Positions 1 to 5,833 of a DNA stretch of 5,833 bases are shown one piece after another (the first letter of the stretch is position 1; every line of letters begins with the position of its first letter). Source of the DNA: an uncultured Eubacteriales bacterium. Its GTDB lineage: Bacteria; Bacillota_A; Clostridia; Christensenellales; Aristaeellaceae. The notes beneath the pieces are model-generated. The model was not told the DNA's origin. It did no database searches and worked only from the letters and a program-made list of their open reading frames with translations. The stretch is taken from contig CADCQZ010000278.1 in the NCBI GenBank assembly GCA_902803675.1, positions 1 through 5,833 of the forward strand, written 5' to 3'. A program made the position numbers and the translations under genes.

Positions 1-822
1 ACTCTTGATGGCGTAGAACTTCTGCACCATCTGGGGCAGGCCCCAGGTGCCCAGGGACGTGAGCAGCACCACGCCCAGCAGGTTGACCGGATCGGGGCCG
101 AAGAATGAGGCGAACACGCCCGGCCATCCCATCCCGGGAGTCCCGGCTACTTCCGCTTCCACCGCCTGTACCGCGGCCATGCCCTTGAGGGCTTCCATGA
201 AGCCGCCCTGCAGGTTCAGCACGGCGCCGATGATGGCGGCGATGCCCACGATCATGATGATGCCCTGGATGAAGTCGTTGATGGCGGTGGCCATGTAGCC
301 GCCCGCGATCACATAGATACCGGTGAGGATCGCCATCACGATGACGCAGATGGAGTAGTCGATGTGGAAGGCCATCTCGAACAGGCGGCTCAGGCCGTTG
401 TAGAGGCTGGCGGTGTAGGGGATCATGAAGATGAAGATGATGATGGACGCGGCAATCTTCAGCTTGGGAGCGTCGAACCGCTTGCCGAAGAACTCAGGCA
501 TCGTGGCGCTGGACAGGTGCTGGGTCATGATGCGGGTGCGCCGGCCCAGGATGATCCATGCCAGAAGGGATCCGATCAGGGCGTTCCCGATGCCGGCCCA
601 GGTGGCGGCGATACCGTACTTCCAGCCGAACTGCCCGGCATAGCCCACGAATACCACGGCGGAGAAATAGGATGTGCCGTAGGCGAAAGCCGTCAGCCAG
701 GGGCCGACGCTGCGGCCGCCCAGGACGAATCCGTCCACATTCGTGGCGTGCTTTCTGCAGTACAGACCGATAGCGACCATGGAGCCGAAAAAGACGACCA
801 GCATCAGGATCTTCAGTAACAT
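1..822 (-). CDS. Sodium:solute symporter (SSS family), N-terminal part, cut by window edge
   Basis: This is an integral membrane transporter expected to couple uptake of a small solute to sodium entry. Only the first 274 residues are in the window; the family usually has about 450 to 600 residues and 11 to 13 membrane helices. Helix 1 spans roughly residues 4-22. It is followed by the family hallmark GFVLGGRSVGPWLTA (31-45), then hydrophobic segments near 45-62, 71-93, 122-140, 156-175 and 185-203. The SSS signature region GGYMATAINDFIQGIIM (174-190) and the later GTWGLPQMVQKFYAI (258-272) match the family pattern. The start is well supported: an AGGAGG site lies 6 nt upstream of the ATG. It is transcribed alone or as a first gene from its own promoter at 859-887. 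The substrate cannot be judged, because the second half, with the rest of the binding site, is missing. The family call is firm; any PutP-, PanF- or sugar-type label would be a guess. Confidence 0.93.
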   Translation of the reverse strand, partial: MLLKILMLVVFFGSMVAIGLYCRKHATNVDGFVLGGRSVGPWLTAFAYGTSYFSAVVFVGYAGQFGWKYGIAATWAGIGNALIGSLLAWIILGRRTRIMTQHLSSATMPEFFGKRFDAPKLKIAASIIIFIFMIPYTASLYNGLSRLFEMAFHIDYSICVIVMAILTGIYVIAGGYMATAINDFIQGIIMIVGIAAIIGAVLNLQGGFMEALKGMAAVQAVEAEVAGTPGMGWPGVFASFFGPDPVNLLGVVLLTSLGTWGLPQMVQKFYAIKS

Positions 823-828
823 AGTGTG

Positions 829-834
829 CCTCCT
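829..834 (-). promoter_or_regulatory. Ribosome binding site of the symporter gene
   Basis: A perfect AGGAGG on the minus strand lies 6 nt before the ATG at 822. It fixes the start of the symporter and is the strongest ribosome binding site in the window. Confidence 0.9.
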
Positions 835-844
835 TGCTTCAATG

Positions 845-883
845 CTTTAACGCACTGAAGTTTAACGTATAAAAGCGCTAAAG
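845..883. repeat. Imperfect inverted repeat over the symporter -10 box (candidate operator)
   Basis: CTTTAACGC (845-853) and GCGCTAAAG (875-883) are inverted copies matching at 8 of 9 positions, with 21 nt between the arms. The centre at about 864 falls on the -10 box. TTTAACG is also repeated directly at 846-852 and 861-867. The placement fits an operator, but no regulator is encoded in the window and the repeat may be chance. Confidence 0.35.
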
Positions 884-887
884 TCAA
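859..887 (-). promoter_or_regulatory. Sigma-A type promoter of the symporter gene
   Basis: On the minus strand TTGACT (887-882) is followed after exactly 17 bp by TAAACT (864-859), a near-consensus housekeeping promoter. Transcription would start near 852, giving a leader of about 30 nt that contains the AGGAGG site. The surrounding 841-950 stretch is clearly more AT-rich than the coding DNA. The -10 box lies in the middle of an imperfect inverted repeat (845-883), so repression at this site is possible. Confidence 0.75.
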
Positions 888-906
888 GAGGCTTTTGTGT
901 ATTTTT

Positions 907-948
907 CCGGTATTCGGTGATGTTTGTGTTCTGTATACGAATAACCGG
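907..948. repeat. Inverted repeat upstream of the symporter promoter (candidate regulator site)
   Basis: CCGGTATTCG (907-916) is matched by CGAATAACCGG (938-948), its reverse complement apart from one inserted A. The arms are 21 nt apart and lie about 55 to 95 bp upstream of the predicted transcription start, where an activator could bind. No T-run follows on either strand, so it is not a normal intrinsic terminator. The function is unknown. Confidence 0.35.
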
Positions 949-1050
949 TACGTTCGTTCGACAACAGGCCGTTTGACGACCGGCGGCACCGCCGGAGCGC
1001 TGCCGGGACGGAGAGTGCCAGCCGCGGCCGGGACAACATGGCTCCTCCGG

Positions 1051-1079
1051 ATATAAAAAACCGGACCTTGAGGCCCGGT
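1051..1079 (-). terminator. Intrinsic terminator of the hflX operon
   Basis: On the minus strand ACCGGGCC, loop TCAA and GGTCCGGT form an 8-bp stem with one G-U pair, followed directly by a run of six T and then ATAT. This is a textbook Rho-independent terminator. It lies about 80 nt after the hflX stop. The opposite strand has no T-run after the stem, so it acts in the hflX direction only. Confidence 0.88.
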
Positions 1080-1122
1080 GAAAAATGCGTCGGCATCCCA
1101 TAACGGGAATGATGTGAGGGAT

Positions 1123-1158
1123 AAAACCCGGCTCTGCCGCGGTCGGGATCCGCGCCGG
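1123..1158 (-). terminator. Possible weak secondary hairpin just after the hflX stop
   Basis: Immediately after the TGA, CCGGC pairs with GCCGG and encloses a second stem, GCGG with CCGC. The structure is followed by GTTTTA. The T-run is short and the stem has a 6-nt bulge, so it may be an incomplete terminator or a 3'-end-protecting hairpin ahead of the strong terminator. Confidence 0.3.
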
Positions 1159-1159
1159 A

Positions 1160-2938
1160 TCACCGGCCGGAGGAGGTAACTTCCTCCAGTGTGATGCCCA
1201 GGCGTTTTTCCGCCTGACGCCGGTCCTTTTCCTTCATGGACAGGATCATCCTGCGGCCCGTGTCCCCGTCCTCGGTCTCCTTGACGCGCCCGTAGAGCTC
1301 CAGCTTCGATGCGGTCTGGAAACTGCTGTAGGGGATGAACACGCTGTAGTCCCTGTCGTCCTTCTGCAGCACGTCCAGGATCATGCGTTTAAGATCGTCG
1401 ATCCCGTCCCCGTTTACGGCAGAGACCGCCACGGTGTTCTCGTTGACGGGCAGTTCGCCGGTCACCTTGTCCTTTTTGTTCAGCACCTCGATCCGGGGCT
1501 GGCTGACAGCGCCCAGCTCCCCGAGCACTTCAAGGACGGTCTGCCGGTGCTCCTGATAATGCTCGTCCGACGCGTCGTGGACCAGCACAAGCACATCCGC
1601 CAGGGCGGCCTCCTCCAGGGTGGAACGGAAGGCCTTGACCAGATCGTGGGGGAGCTTGTCGATGAAGCCGACCGTGTCCACGAGGATGAAGGGCGTTTCG
1701 GTATCGGTCACGGATTTGCTCACCGCGTCCAGGGTGGCGAACAGCTGATCCTTCACCAGCACGCCCGCGTTGCTCATGCGGTTCATCAGGGTGGATTTGC
1801 CGGTGTTGGTATAGCCCACCAGGGCCACGATGGGCGTTTCGTTCTTTTCCCGCTGCTTTCTCCGGGACGCCCGGCGGTTCTCCATCTGCTCCAGGCGGTC
1901 CTCCAGCGCTTTGAGCTGGCGGCGGATCACGCGGCGGTCCATTTCCAACTGTGTTTCGCCGGGGCCCCGGGTGCCGATGCCGCCGCCGAGCCTTGACAGC
2001 ACCAGGCCCTGGCCGATCAGCTTGCCGGAGCGGTAACGGGCCTGAGCCGCCGCCACCTGCAGCTTGCCCTCCTCGCTCAGGGCCCGCTGGGCGAAGATGT
2101 CCAGGATCAGGGCCGTGCGGTCGATCACCTTGATGCCGATCCGGTCCTCCAGGTTGCGTATCTGCTTGCCGCTCAGCTCGTCATCGAAGATCACCAGGTC
2201 GGCGTTCAGGATCTGGGCCTCCATGCGGATCTCGTCGGCTTTGCCCGGGCCCACGTAATAGGCGGTATCCTTCACGGCCTTGTTCTGCCAGATCTTTTTG
2301 ACCACCTGGGCGCCGGAAGCTTCGGCGAGCGCCTTCAGCTCATCCAGGGGCTCGTCCCGGTCGATACTGACCAGGATGGCTTTCTCGGGGGCGTCGTCGT
2401 CATCGGGCAGGGCGGAGAGGCTCTTTCCTGCTTCGGTGATGCGCCTGAGCCACGGCTCGGCGTTGAGCATTTCGATGCCGTCATATCCCTCTTCGTTCAG
2501 ATCGGTCCCCTCGCCCGTAAAGAAGGCGGCGTGGACTTTCGTCTGCCGGCCGTCGGCGGTCACGCCCACGGCGCAGATGGAGTCCATGAGCAGGTTGCGC
2601 ATCATGGATAGGTCCGCGTCGGACAATGTGGGGTCGCCGCCGGGATGGGAGTGGACGCAGCGGATGCCGTTCAGCCCGCCGGAGGCCCGCCGCCTCTGAC
2701 TGGCTGTGCCGCTGACATGATCCGCGGTGCCGATCTTGACGTCCAGCACCTCGCCGTCCCGGCTGATATAGACACCGATCTCCCGGTTGAGGGCCGCGGT
2801 GTGGGCGCAGATCGCCCCGATCATCTCCGCGGAGCAGTATTCGCCCGGCTGGGGGGCCATGTCGAACAGGCCCTGGATATCCTCCAGTGCCGTTCTGCGG
2901 ACCCCCGCCGTGTTTCCGGTGATCTTTCTTTCCTTCAT
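1160..2938 (-). CDS. hflX: GTPase HflX with N-terminal JAMM/JAB-like extension
   Basis: HflX is a ribosome-associated GTPase known to split stalled or hibernating 70S ribosomes under stress. In this 592-residue protein the HflX N-terminal domain begins near 185 (KAILVSIDRDEP) and includes the glycine-rich stretch GGGIGTRGPGETQLE (318-332), followed by a basic helical linker (333-366). The GTPase domain has G1 GYTNTGKS (375-382), G2 Thr402, G3 DTVG (421-424), G4 NKKD (487-490) and G5 SAV (506-508). A C-terminal domain follows to the end. Residues 1 to about 165 are an extension absent from E. coli HflX (426 residues) but, from memory, common in clostridial and some other HflX proteins. Here it carries HSHP...S..D (His96, His98, Ser106, Asp109), with Glu53 as the likely fourth residue: the full JAMM metalloprotease pattern, similar to RadC. 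An acidic linker DDDD (179-182) separates the two parts. The ATG has GGAGG 4 nt upstream and lies 21 nt after the kinase gene. The HflX call is certain; protease activity is unproven. Confidence 0.97.
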   Translation of the reverse strand: MKERKITGNTAGVRRTALEDIQGLFDMAPQPGEYCSAEMIGAICAHTAALNREIGVYISRDGEVLDVKIGTADHVSGTASQRRRASGGLNGIRCVHSHPGGDPTLSDADLSMMRNLLMDSICAVGVTADGRQTKVHAAFFTGEGTDLNEEGYDGIEMLNAEPWLRRITEAGKSLSALPDDDDAPEKAILVSIDRDEPLDELKALAEASGAQVVKKIWQNKAVKDTAYYVGPGKADEIRMEAQILNADLVIFDDELSGKQIRNLEDRIGIKVIDRTALILDIFAQRALSEEGKLQVAAAQARYRSGKLIGQGLVLSRLGGGIGTRGPGETQLEMDRRVIRRQLKALEDRLEQMENRRASRRKQREKNETPIVALVGYTNTGKSTLMNRMSNAGVLVKDQLFATLDAVSKSVTDTETPFILVDTVGFIDKLPHDLVKAFRSTLEEAALADVLVLVHDASDEHYQEHRQTVLEVLGELGAVSQPRIEVLNKKDKVTGELPVNENTVAVSAVNGDGIDDLKRMILDVLQKDDRDYSVFIPYSSFQTASKLELYGRVKETEDGDTGRRMILSMKEKDRRQAEKRLGITLEEVTSSGR

Positions 2939-2942
2939 GGAT

Positions 2943-2947
2943 CCTCC
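2943..2947 (-). promoter_or_regulatory. Ribosome binding site of hflX
   Basis: GGAGG on the minus strand lies 4 nt before the ATG at 2938, within the 21-nt gap after the kinase stop codon. The spacing is slightly short but normal for Firmicutes. I see no promoter in the gap, so hflX is read from the upstream operon. Confidence 0.75.
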
Positions 2948-2959
2948 GAGATCGATCGT

Positions 2960-4606
2960 TTACTGATAGAAGGTATTGCCGCCGATGAATTCCCTCAGGA
3001 TGGAGAGCGGCGGCACTTCGGCCTCCGCGTCCTCCGGCGCTTCCAGGAAGTACTGCAGCAGGTTCTTGAGGCGCTGGGCCATCAGGTAATCCTTCTGGTC
3101 CGGCGTGACGGCCCTGAGCACGTCGAAGATGCGGCGCTTGAGGATGGGCAGCTCATAATGGAGCACGGAATTGAAAACATAGTCCACCTTTTCCTGGTAG
3201 GGGAATATCCACTTCTCCTCGCCGTCCCGCACGCTGGGCCACATGTCCAGAGTGTCCATGAAGGGCGTGTTGCGGAAGCTGTGGTCCCTCACCAGCCGGC
3301 GCAGCAGACGCGCCTCGGTGGTGCGGATCCGGTTGTGATTGTCGATGTTGAGGCATGTCAGCTCGCTGATATAGATCCGGGTGAATACTTTCCCCGTGAG
3401 CCCCCGGAACAGGAGACTGTTCAGGGCGTGGATGCCCTCGAAGATCACGATGCGGTCCTTCGCGGGCGTCAGCAGGCGGCCGTTGTCATTCCTCAGGCCG
3501 GTCTTGAAATCATAATGGGGGATCACGGCGGGCTGCCCGTTCAGGAGCTGCGACACGTTTTTCCTGAGCCGGGGCAGGTCCAGGGCCTGGGGCGTCTCCA
3601 GGTCGGGCTTGCCGTCGGGCCCGAGAGGCACCTCGTTCTTCGGACGGTAGTAATCATCCAGAGAGATGATGTCCGGGTCAAGGCCCAGCACTTTCAGGTG
3701 GATCCGGAGCCTGTTGGCGAAAGTGGTCTTGCCGCTGGAGGACGGGCCGGCGATGAACACGGCTTTGGAGCCCTTGTCACGGATGCCGTCGGCGATATCG
3801 GCGATGGATTTGTCGTGCAGGGCTTCGTTCACCCGGATCAGCTCGCGGAAACGGCCGCTCGTGATGGCGTCGTTGACGTCGGCGGCGTTATTGAGGCCCA
3901 TGATCTGGCACCAGCGGTTCGACTCGGCGAAGGCCGCCACGTTTTTCGGCCGGGAGACGTAGGGGGCCGGTACACGGGGCGCTTCTTTCGCCGGCAGCAT
4001 CATGGCGATGCCGGGAGTCAGCAGGCGCAGGGCGAACACATCGGCGTAGCCGGTGGAGGGGGCCACGGGCCCATAGGAATACTCGATCAGATCATCGCAC
4101 TGATACACTTTGAAGGACTGGTCCGGCTGAAAGGACAGGATGCGGGATCTTTCCTCTTCGTGATCCTCGTTGAACCAGCGGATGATCTTTTCTTTGCTCC
4201 AGATAAAGCGCTTAAAGGGAAGATCGTCCGCGATGATGCGGCGCATCTCATCGTCGACCGCTTCCAGGTCTTTGCGCGTGAGGCGGCGGTCCAGGAGCCT
4301 TAAAAAGATCCCGTGGCTGATGGAGTGCTCCACCCGGACGGTGGAGGCGGGGAACAGGCGGTGCATCGCCAGCAGCATCACGAACCGGAGCGTGCGCTCG
4401 TAGATCCGCCGGCCCACCTCGTCCCGGTAGGTGACGGGCGTGAGGCAGGCCCCGTCGGGCACCGGATCGATCCTTTCCAGGAGCTCCCCGCGGTCCAGGC
4501 AGGCATAGATCGTTTCGTCCGCCGCCGGGGCGGTGTGCTTCAGGAAGTCGTCCAGGGTGACGGGCGCGTCCAAAGTGTATTCCCGATCAAGATACCGTAT
4601 CCGCAT
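2960..4606 (-). CDS. Nucleoside (uridine-type) kinase with TGS and ThrRS-like N-terminal region
   Basis: This 548-residue protein belongs to the group annotated as nucleoside kinase or uridine kinase in Clostridia; the C-terminal half should transfer phosphate from a nucleoside triphosphate to a nucleoside in the cytosol. Residues 1 to about 60 resemble a TGS domain (RIRYLDREYTLDAPVTLDDFL). Residues 65-205 resemble the second additional (editing-like) domain of threonyl-tRNA synthetase, with HSISH (94-98), a helix at 110-130 and PSTGYADVF (183-191). The kinase domain starts near 280 with P-loop GPSSSGKTT (287-295), the substrate-binding segment SLDDYYRP (315-322), FEGIHALN (389-396) and the arginine-rich lid RRLVRDHSFR (436-445). 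The N-terminal half keeps a HxxxH pair and Cys170, but no matching CxxxH, so the editing metal site looks incomplete. The ATG at 4606 lies inside the 3' end of the exonuclease gene (20-nt overlap), with GGAGG 6 nt upstream, which suggests coupled translation. The true substrate and the role of the tRNA-synthetase-like half are not established. Confidence 0.9.
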   Translation of the reverse strand: MRIRYLDREYTLDAPVTLDDFLKHTAPAADETIYACLDRGELLERIDPVPDGACLTPVTYRDEVGRRIYERTLRFVMLLAMHRLFPASTVRVEHSISHGIFLRLLDRRLTRKDLEAVDDEMRRIIADDLPFKRFIWSKEKIIRWFNEDHEEERSRILSFQPDQSFKVYQCDDLIEYSYGPVAPSTGYADVFALRLLTPGIAMMLPAKEAPRVPAPYVSRPKNVAAFAESNRWCQIMGLNNAADVNDAITSGRFRELIRVNEALHDKSIADIADGIRDKGSKAVFIAGPSSSGKTTFANRLRIHLKVLGLDPDIISLDDYYRPKNEVPLGPDGKPDLETPQALDLPRLRKNVSQLLNGQPAVIPHYDFKTGLRNDNGRLLTPAKDRIVIFEGIHALNSLLFRGLTGKVFTRIYISELTCLNIDNHNRIRTTEARLLRRLVRDHSFRNTPFMDTLDMWPSVRDGEEKWIFPYQEKVDYVFNSVLHYELPILKRRIFDVLRAVTPDQKDYLMAQRLKNLLQYFLEAPEDAEAEVPPLSILREFIGGNTFYQ

Positions 4607-5579
4607 GGCTGTCCTCCGGTTTGGTGGCCGTCTGCCGCTTTTTGCGGGGGGCGTTTTTGCGCGCCTCCAGCTTGTTGCGCCATTGGAGCCTCTTGGTGTT
4701 CACATAGGGGAGGGACTGTTCGTCGGAGATCTTCGCCGTCTGGAAGATGCCCTTTTTGCCGTCCTCCATGACGGTCCTCTCCAGCGTCACGAAGATCAGC
4801 CCGTGGTCCTTGCAACCGAACAGGCCCTTATACTGGGTGTCGCTCAGCTTGAGGTATTCCTCGAGCAGCTCGGTCTTTTTCCCGCACACGGGGCACTTGG
4901 GGCTCCGGGCGGCCTCTTTGGTCAGCATCACCGGCAGGGAGTAGCGGCGGCTCACCAGCAGGCGCTTTTCCTTTTCCCGCGGCACGTGCACGAGCTCCCT
5001 GGCGTGCACCGGGTATTTCAGCAGCTTGTCCCGGTCGAGCTTCCTCATGACCAGCGCCGTGTAATAGGCGTCGTTCTGGGCGTTGTGGAAGGGGCGGTCC
5101 TCCTCCGGCTCGATGCCGAGCTGGTCCAGCGCCGTATGCAGGGCCACCCGGTTTTTCGTCTGTTCGATGCTCTCGCCGTAGACGCACTGCAGGTCATAGG
5201 TGTTGCCGATGCCCGTTTCGCACTTGAAAAACTGCCGGTTCTGCTCCAGGACGGAGATGTCATCCCCGCCCCAGGTGAACACGGCGAAATCATCCCCGCA
5301 GAATTTCAGGAAATCGGCGTACACGTCCGCGAAATCGTCCGCCTCGTTGACCTCGTCCTGTTCGATCCCGGTGATCTTGCGGATGCGCGGATGCAGCCGC
5401 CGGTAATACTTCGGGCAGATCAGCCGGTCGAAGGTATCCACGCACTGAAGGTCGTCATCGAGCTTGACGGCGCCGATCTGTATGACTTCGAACAGCAGCT
5501 TTTCCCCGATGTGCCGGTAAGCCGGGCTCTGATAGGACATGGGCTGGTTCCATTCCAGGTCTAAAATGATATGATTCAT
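4587..5579 (-). CDS. DEDDh 3'-5' exonuclease with C-terminal zinc knuckle
   Basis: This 330-residue cytosolic protein has an N-terminal DnaQ/RNase T-like exonuclease fold, expected to remove nucleotides from the 3' end of RNA or DNA with two metal ions. The motifs are ExoI LDLEW (6-10; Asp7, Glu9), ExoII WGGDDISVL (103-111; Asp106 or Asp107) and ExoIII HNAQNDAYYTA (165-175; His165 and Asp170), which makes it the DEDDh type. HTALDQLGIEPEEDRPFHNAQ also resembles KapD-like and clostridial exonucleases. After the nuclease domain, CPVC (229-232) and CKDH (256-259) form a probable CxxC...CxxH zinc site. The tail (296-330) is strongly basic, rich in Lys and Arg, and probably disordered, which fits nucleic-acid binding. 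AGAGGG lies 5 nt before the ATG and 11 nt separate it from the oxidoreductase gene upstream. Its 3' end overlaps the kinase gene by 20 nt. The fold and catalytic residues are clear; whether it prefers RNA or DNA is not. Confidence 0.9.
   Translation of the reverse strand: MNHIILDLEWNQPMSYQSPAYRHIGEKLLFEVIQIGAVKLDDDLQCVDTFDRLICPKYYRRLHPRIRKITGIEQDEVNEADDFADVYADFLKFCGDDFAVFTWGGDDISVLEQNRQFFKCETGIGNTYDLQCVYGESIEQTKNRVALHTALDQLGIEPEEDRPFHNAQNDAYYTALVMRKLDRDKLLKYPVHARELVHVPREKEKRLLVSRRYSLPVMLTKEAARSPKCPVCGKKTELLEEYLKLSDTQYKGLFGCKDHGLIFVTLERTVMEDGKKGIFQTAKISDEQSLPYVNTKRLQWRNKLEARKNAPRKKRQTATKPEDSHADTVS
4613..4617 (-). promoter_or_regulatory. Ribosome binding site of the kinase gene, inside the exonuclease gene
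   Basis: GGAGG on the minus strand lies 6 nt before the ATG at 4606. Both are within the last codons of the exonuclease gene, whose TGA is at 4587-4589. This supports the chosen start, which also places the TGS domain right at the N-terminus, and suggests translational coupling. Confidence 0.8.
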
Positions 5580-5584
5580 CGGAT

Positions 5585-5590
5585 CCCTCT
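5585..5590 (-). promoter_or_regulatory. Ribosome binding site of the exonuclease gene
   Basis: AGAGGG on the minus strand directly follows the TAA stop of the upstream gene and lies 5 nt before the ATG at 5579. The 11-nt gap leaves no room for a promoter, so the two genes share a transcript. Confidence 0.65.
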
Positions 5591-5833
5591 TTATCGTAAT
5601 AGTGCATCGGCGGCGCTTTTTCCCGCCAGCGCGCCCGTGGCGAAGGCGATCTGCAGATTGAAGCCCCCGGTCAGGGCGTCCACGTCCAGGACTTCCCCGG
5701 CGAAATACAGGTTGGACACGAGCCTTGAGCGCATGGTCCCCGGCTCCACTTCCTTCACGTCCACACCGCCCCGGGTGACGACGGCCTCGCTGAAGGGCCT
5801 CAGAGCGGCCGGGGTGAGCGTCAGGTCCTTGAG
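5591..5833 (-). CDS. NAD(P)/FAD-dependent oxidoreductase (BaiN/HI0933 family), C-terminal end only
   Basis: Only the last 80 residues are in the window; full members have about 400 to 420 residues. The visible part holds the conserved C-terminal block of this flavoprotein family: VTRGGVDVKEVEPGTMRS (19-36 of the fragment), then LYFAGEVLDVDALTGGFNLQ (42-61), where the GE and DVD residues line the FAD, and AFATGALAG (63-71). The family is cytosolic and its physiological substrates are mostly unknown; BaiN itself has been linked to bile-acid dehydroxylation in gut Clostridia, but most relatives are in organisms without that pathway, so I give no symbol. The frame ends in TAA 11 nt before the exonuclease start, so it is probably an upstream member of the same operon. 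The start, promoter and N-terminal FAD-binding motif are outside the window. Confidence 0.92.
   Translation of the reverse strand, partial: LKDLTLTPAALRPFSEAVVTRGGVDVKEVEPGTMRSRLVSNLYFAGEVLDVDALTGGFNLQIAFATGALAGKSAADALLR

Larger units (their letters stand above)
823..1159. other. Intergenic region between hflX and the symporter gene
   Basis: About 337 bp carry no believable gene. From right to left the region holds a possible weak hairpin directly after hflX (1123-1158), the strong hflX terminator (1051-1079), a GC-rich stretch with a short palindrome of unknown meaning (980-995), an inverted repeat (907-948), the symporter promoter (859-887) and its ribosome binding site. A 116-codon open frame on the minus strand spans most of it, but it has no recognisable domain, reads through the terminator and promoter, and runs into the symporter start. 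I do not consider it a gene. Confidence 0.7.

Noticed and set aside
364..819. A 151-codon open frame on the plus strand
   Set aside because: It lies opposite the symporter gene, whose membrane helices and SSS motifs are unambiguous.
980..995. A perfect short palindrome CCGGCGGCACCGCCGG
   Set aside because: It can form a stable hairpin but has no T-run on either side and sits in GC-rich DNA, where such palindromes arise by chance; no function is supported.
813..1163. A 116-codon open frame on the minus strand in the intergenic region
   Set aside because: It crosses the hflX terminator and the symporter promoter, overlaps the symporter start and shows no domain. The start has no good ribosome binding site of its own.
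2645..4303. A 552-codon open frame on the plus strand
   Set aside because: It lies opposite the kinase gene and the start of hflX, both with clear motifs. It has no recognisable domain, no ribosome binding site of note and a composition typical of the antisense frame of GC-rich genes.
4587..4606. The 20-nt gene overlap as a possible frameshift or sequencing error
   Set aside because: Both proteins look complete at this junction: the kinase begins properly with its TGS domain after its own GGAGG, and the exonuclease ends in a normal basic tail. It is an ordinary operon overlap.
4533..5564. A 343-codon open frame on the plus strand
   Set aside because: It is the antisense shadow of the exonuclease gene, whose catalytic motifs are intact on the minus strand; the His/Val/Leu/Asp-rich translation is typical of such shadows.

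Overview
The window looks like a piece of a GC-rich Firmicutes chromosome, most likely an anaerobic member of the Clostridia. The evidence is strong GGAGG-type ribosome binding sites before each complete gene, a HflX with the long N-terminal extension common in that group, a TGS/ThrRS-like nucleoside kinase typical of Clostridia, and a BaiN/HI0933-type flavoprotein. The genus cannot be told from the sequence. All supported genes lie on the minus strand, so transcription runs from high to low coordinates.

The right part (5833 to about 1050) reads as one operon. It begins with the C-terminal end of an FAD-dependent oxidoreductase, cut by the window edge. Next come a DEDDh 3'-5' exonuclease with a C-terminal zinc knuckle, a nucleoside (uridine-type) kinase with an N-terminal TGS and ThrRS-editing-like region, and the ribosome-associated GTPase HflX. 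Spacings are tight: 11 nt, then a 20-nt overlap, then 21 nt. A strong intrinsic terminator about 80 nt after hflX closes the unit.

The region from 823 to 1159 holds no convincing gene. It contains the hflX terminator, two imperfect inverted repeats, and a near-consensus sigma-A promoter with 17-bp spacing that drives the next gene. That gene, at 1 to 822, is the N-terminal half of a sodium:solute symporter (SSS family) that runs off the left edge.

Functionally, the operon groups nucleic-acid trimming (exonuclease), nucleoside phosphorylation (kinase) and ribosome rescue or GTPase activity (HflX). A shared pathway is only an inference. The most interesting detail is an intact JAMM/MPN-type metalloprotease motif in the N-terminal extension of HflX. 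No mobile element, CRISPR array, tRNA or rRNA gene was seen, and I did not find a clearly new multi-gene system.
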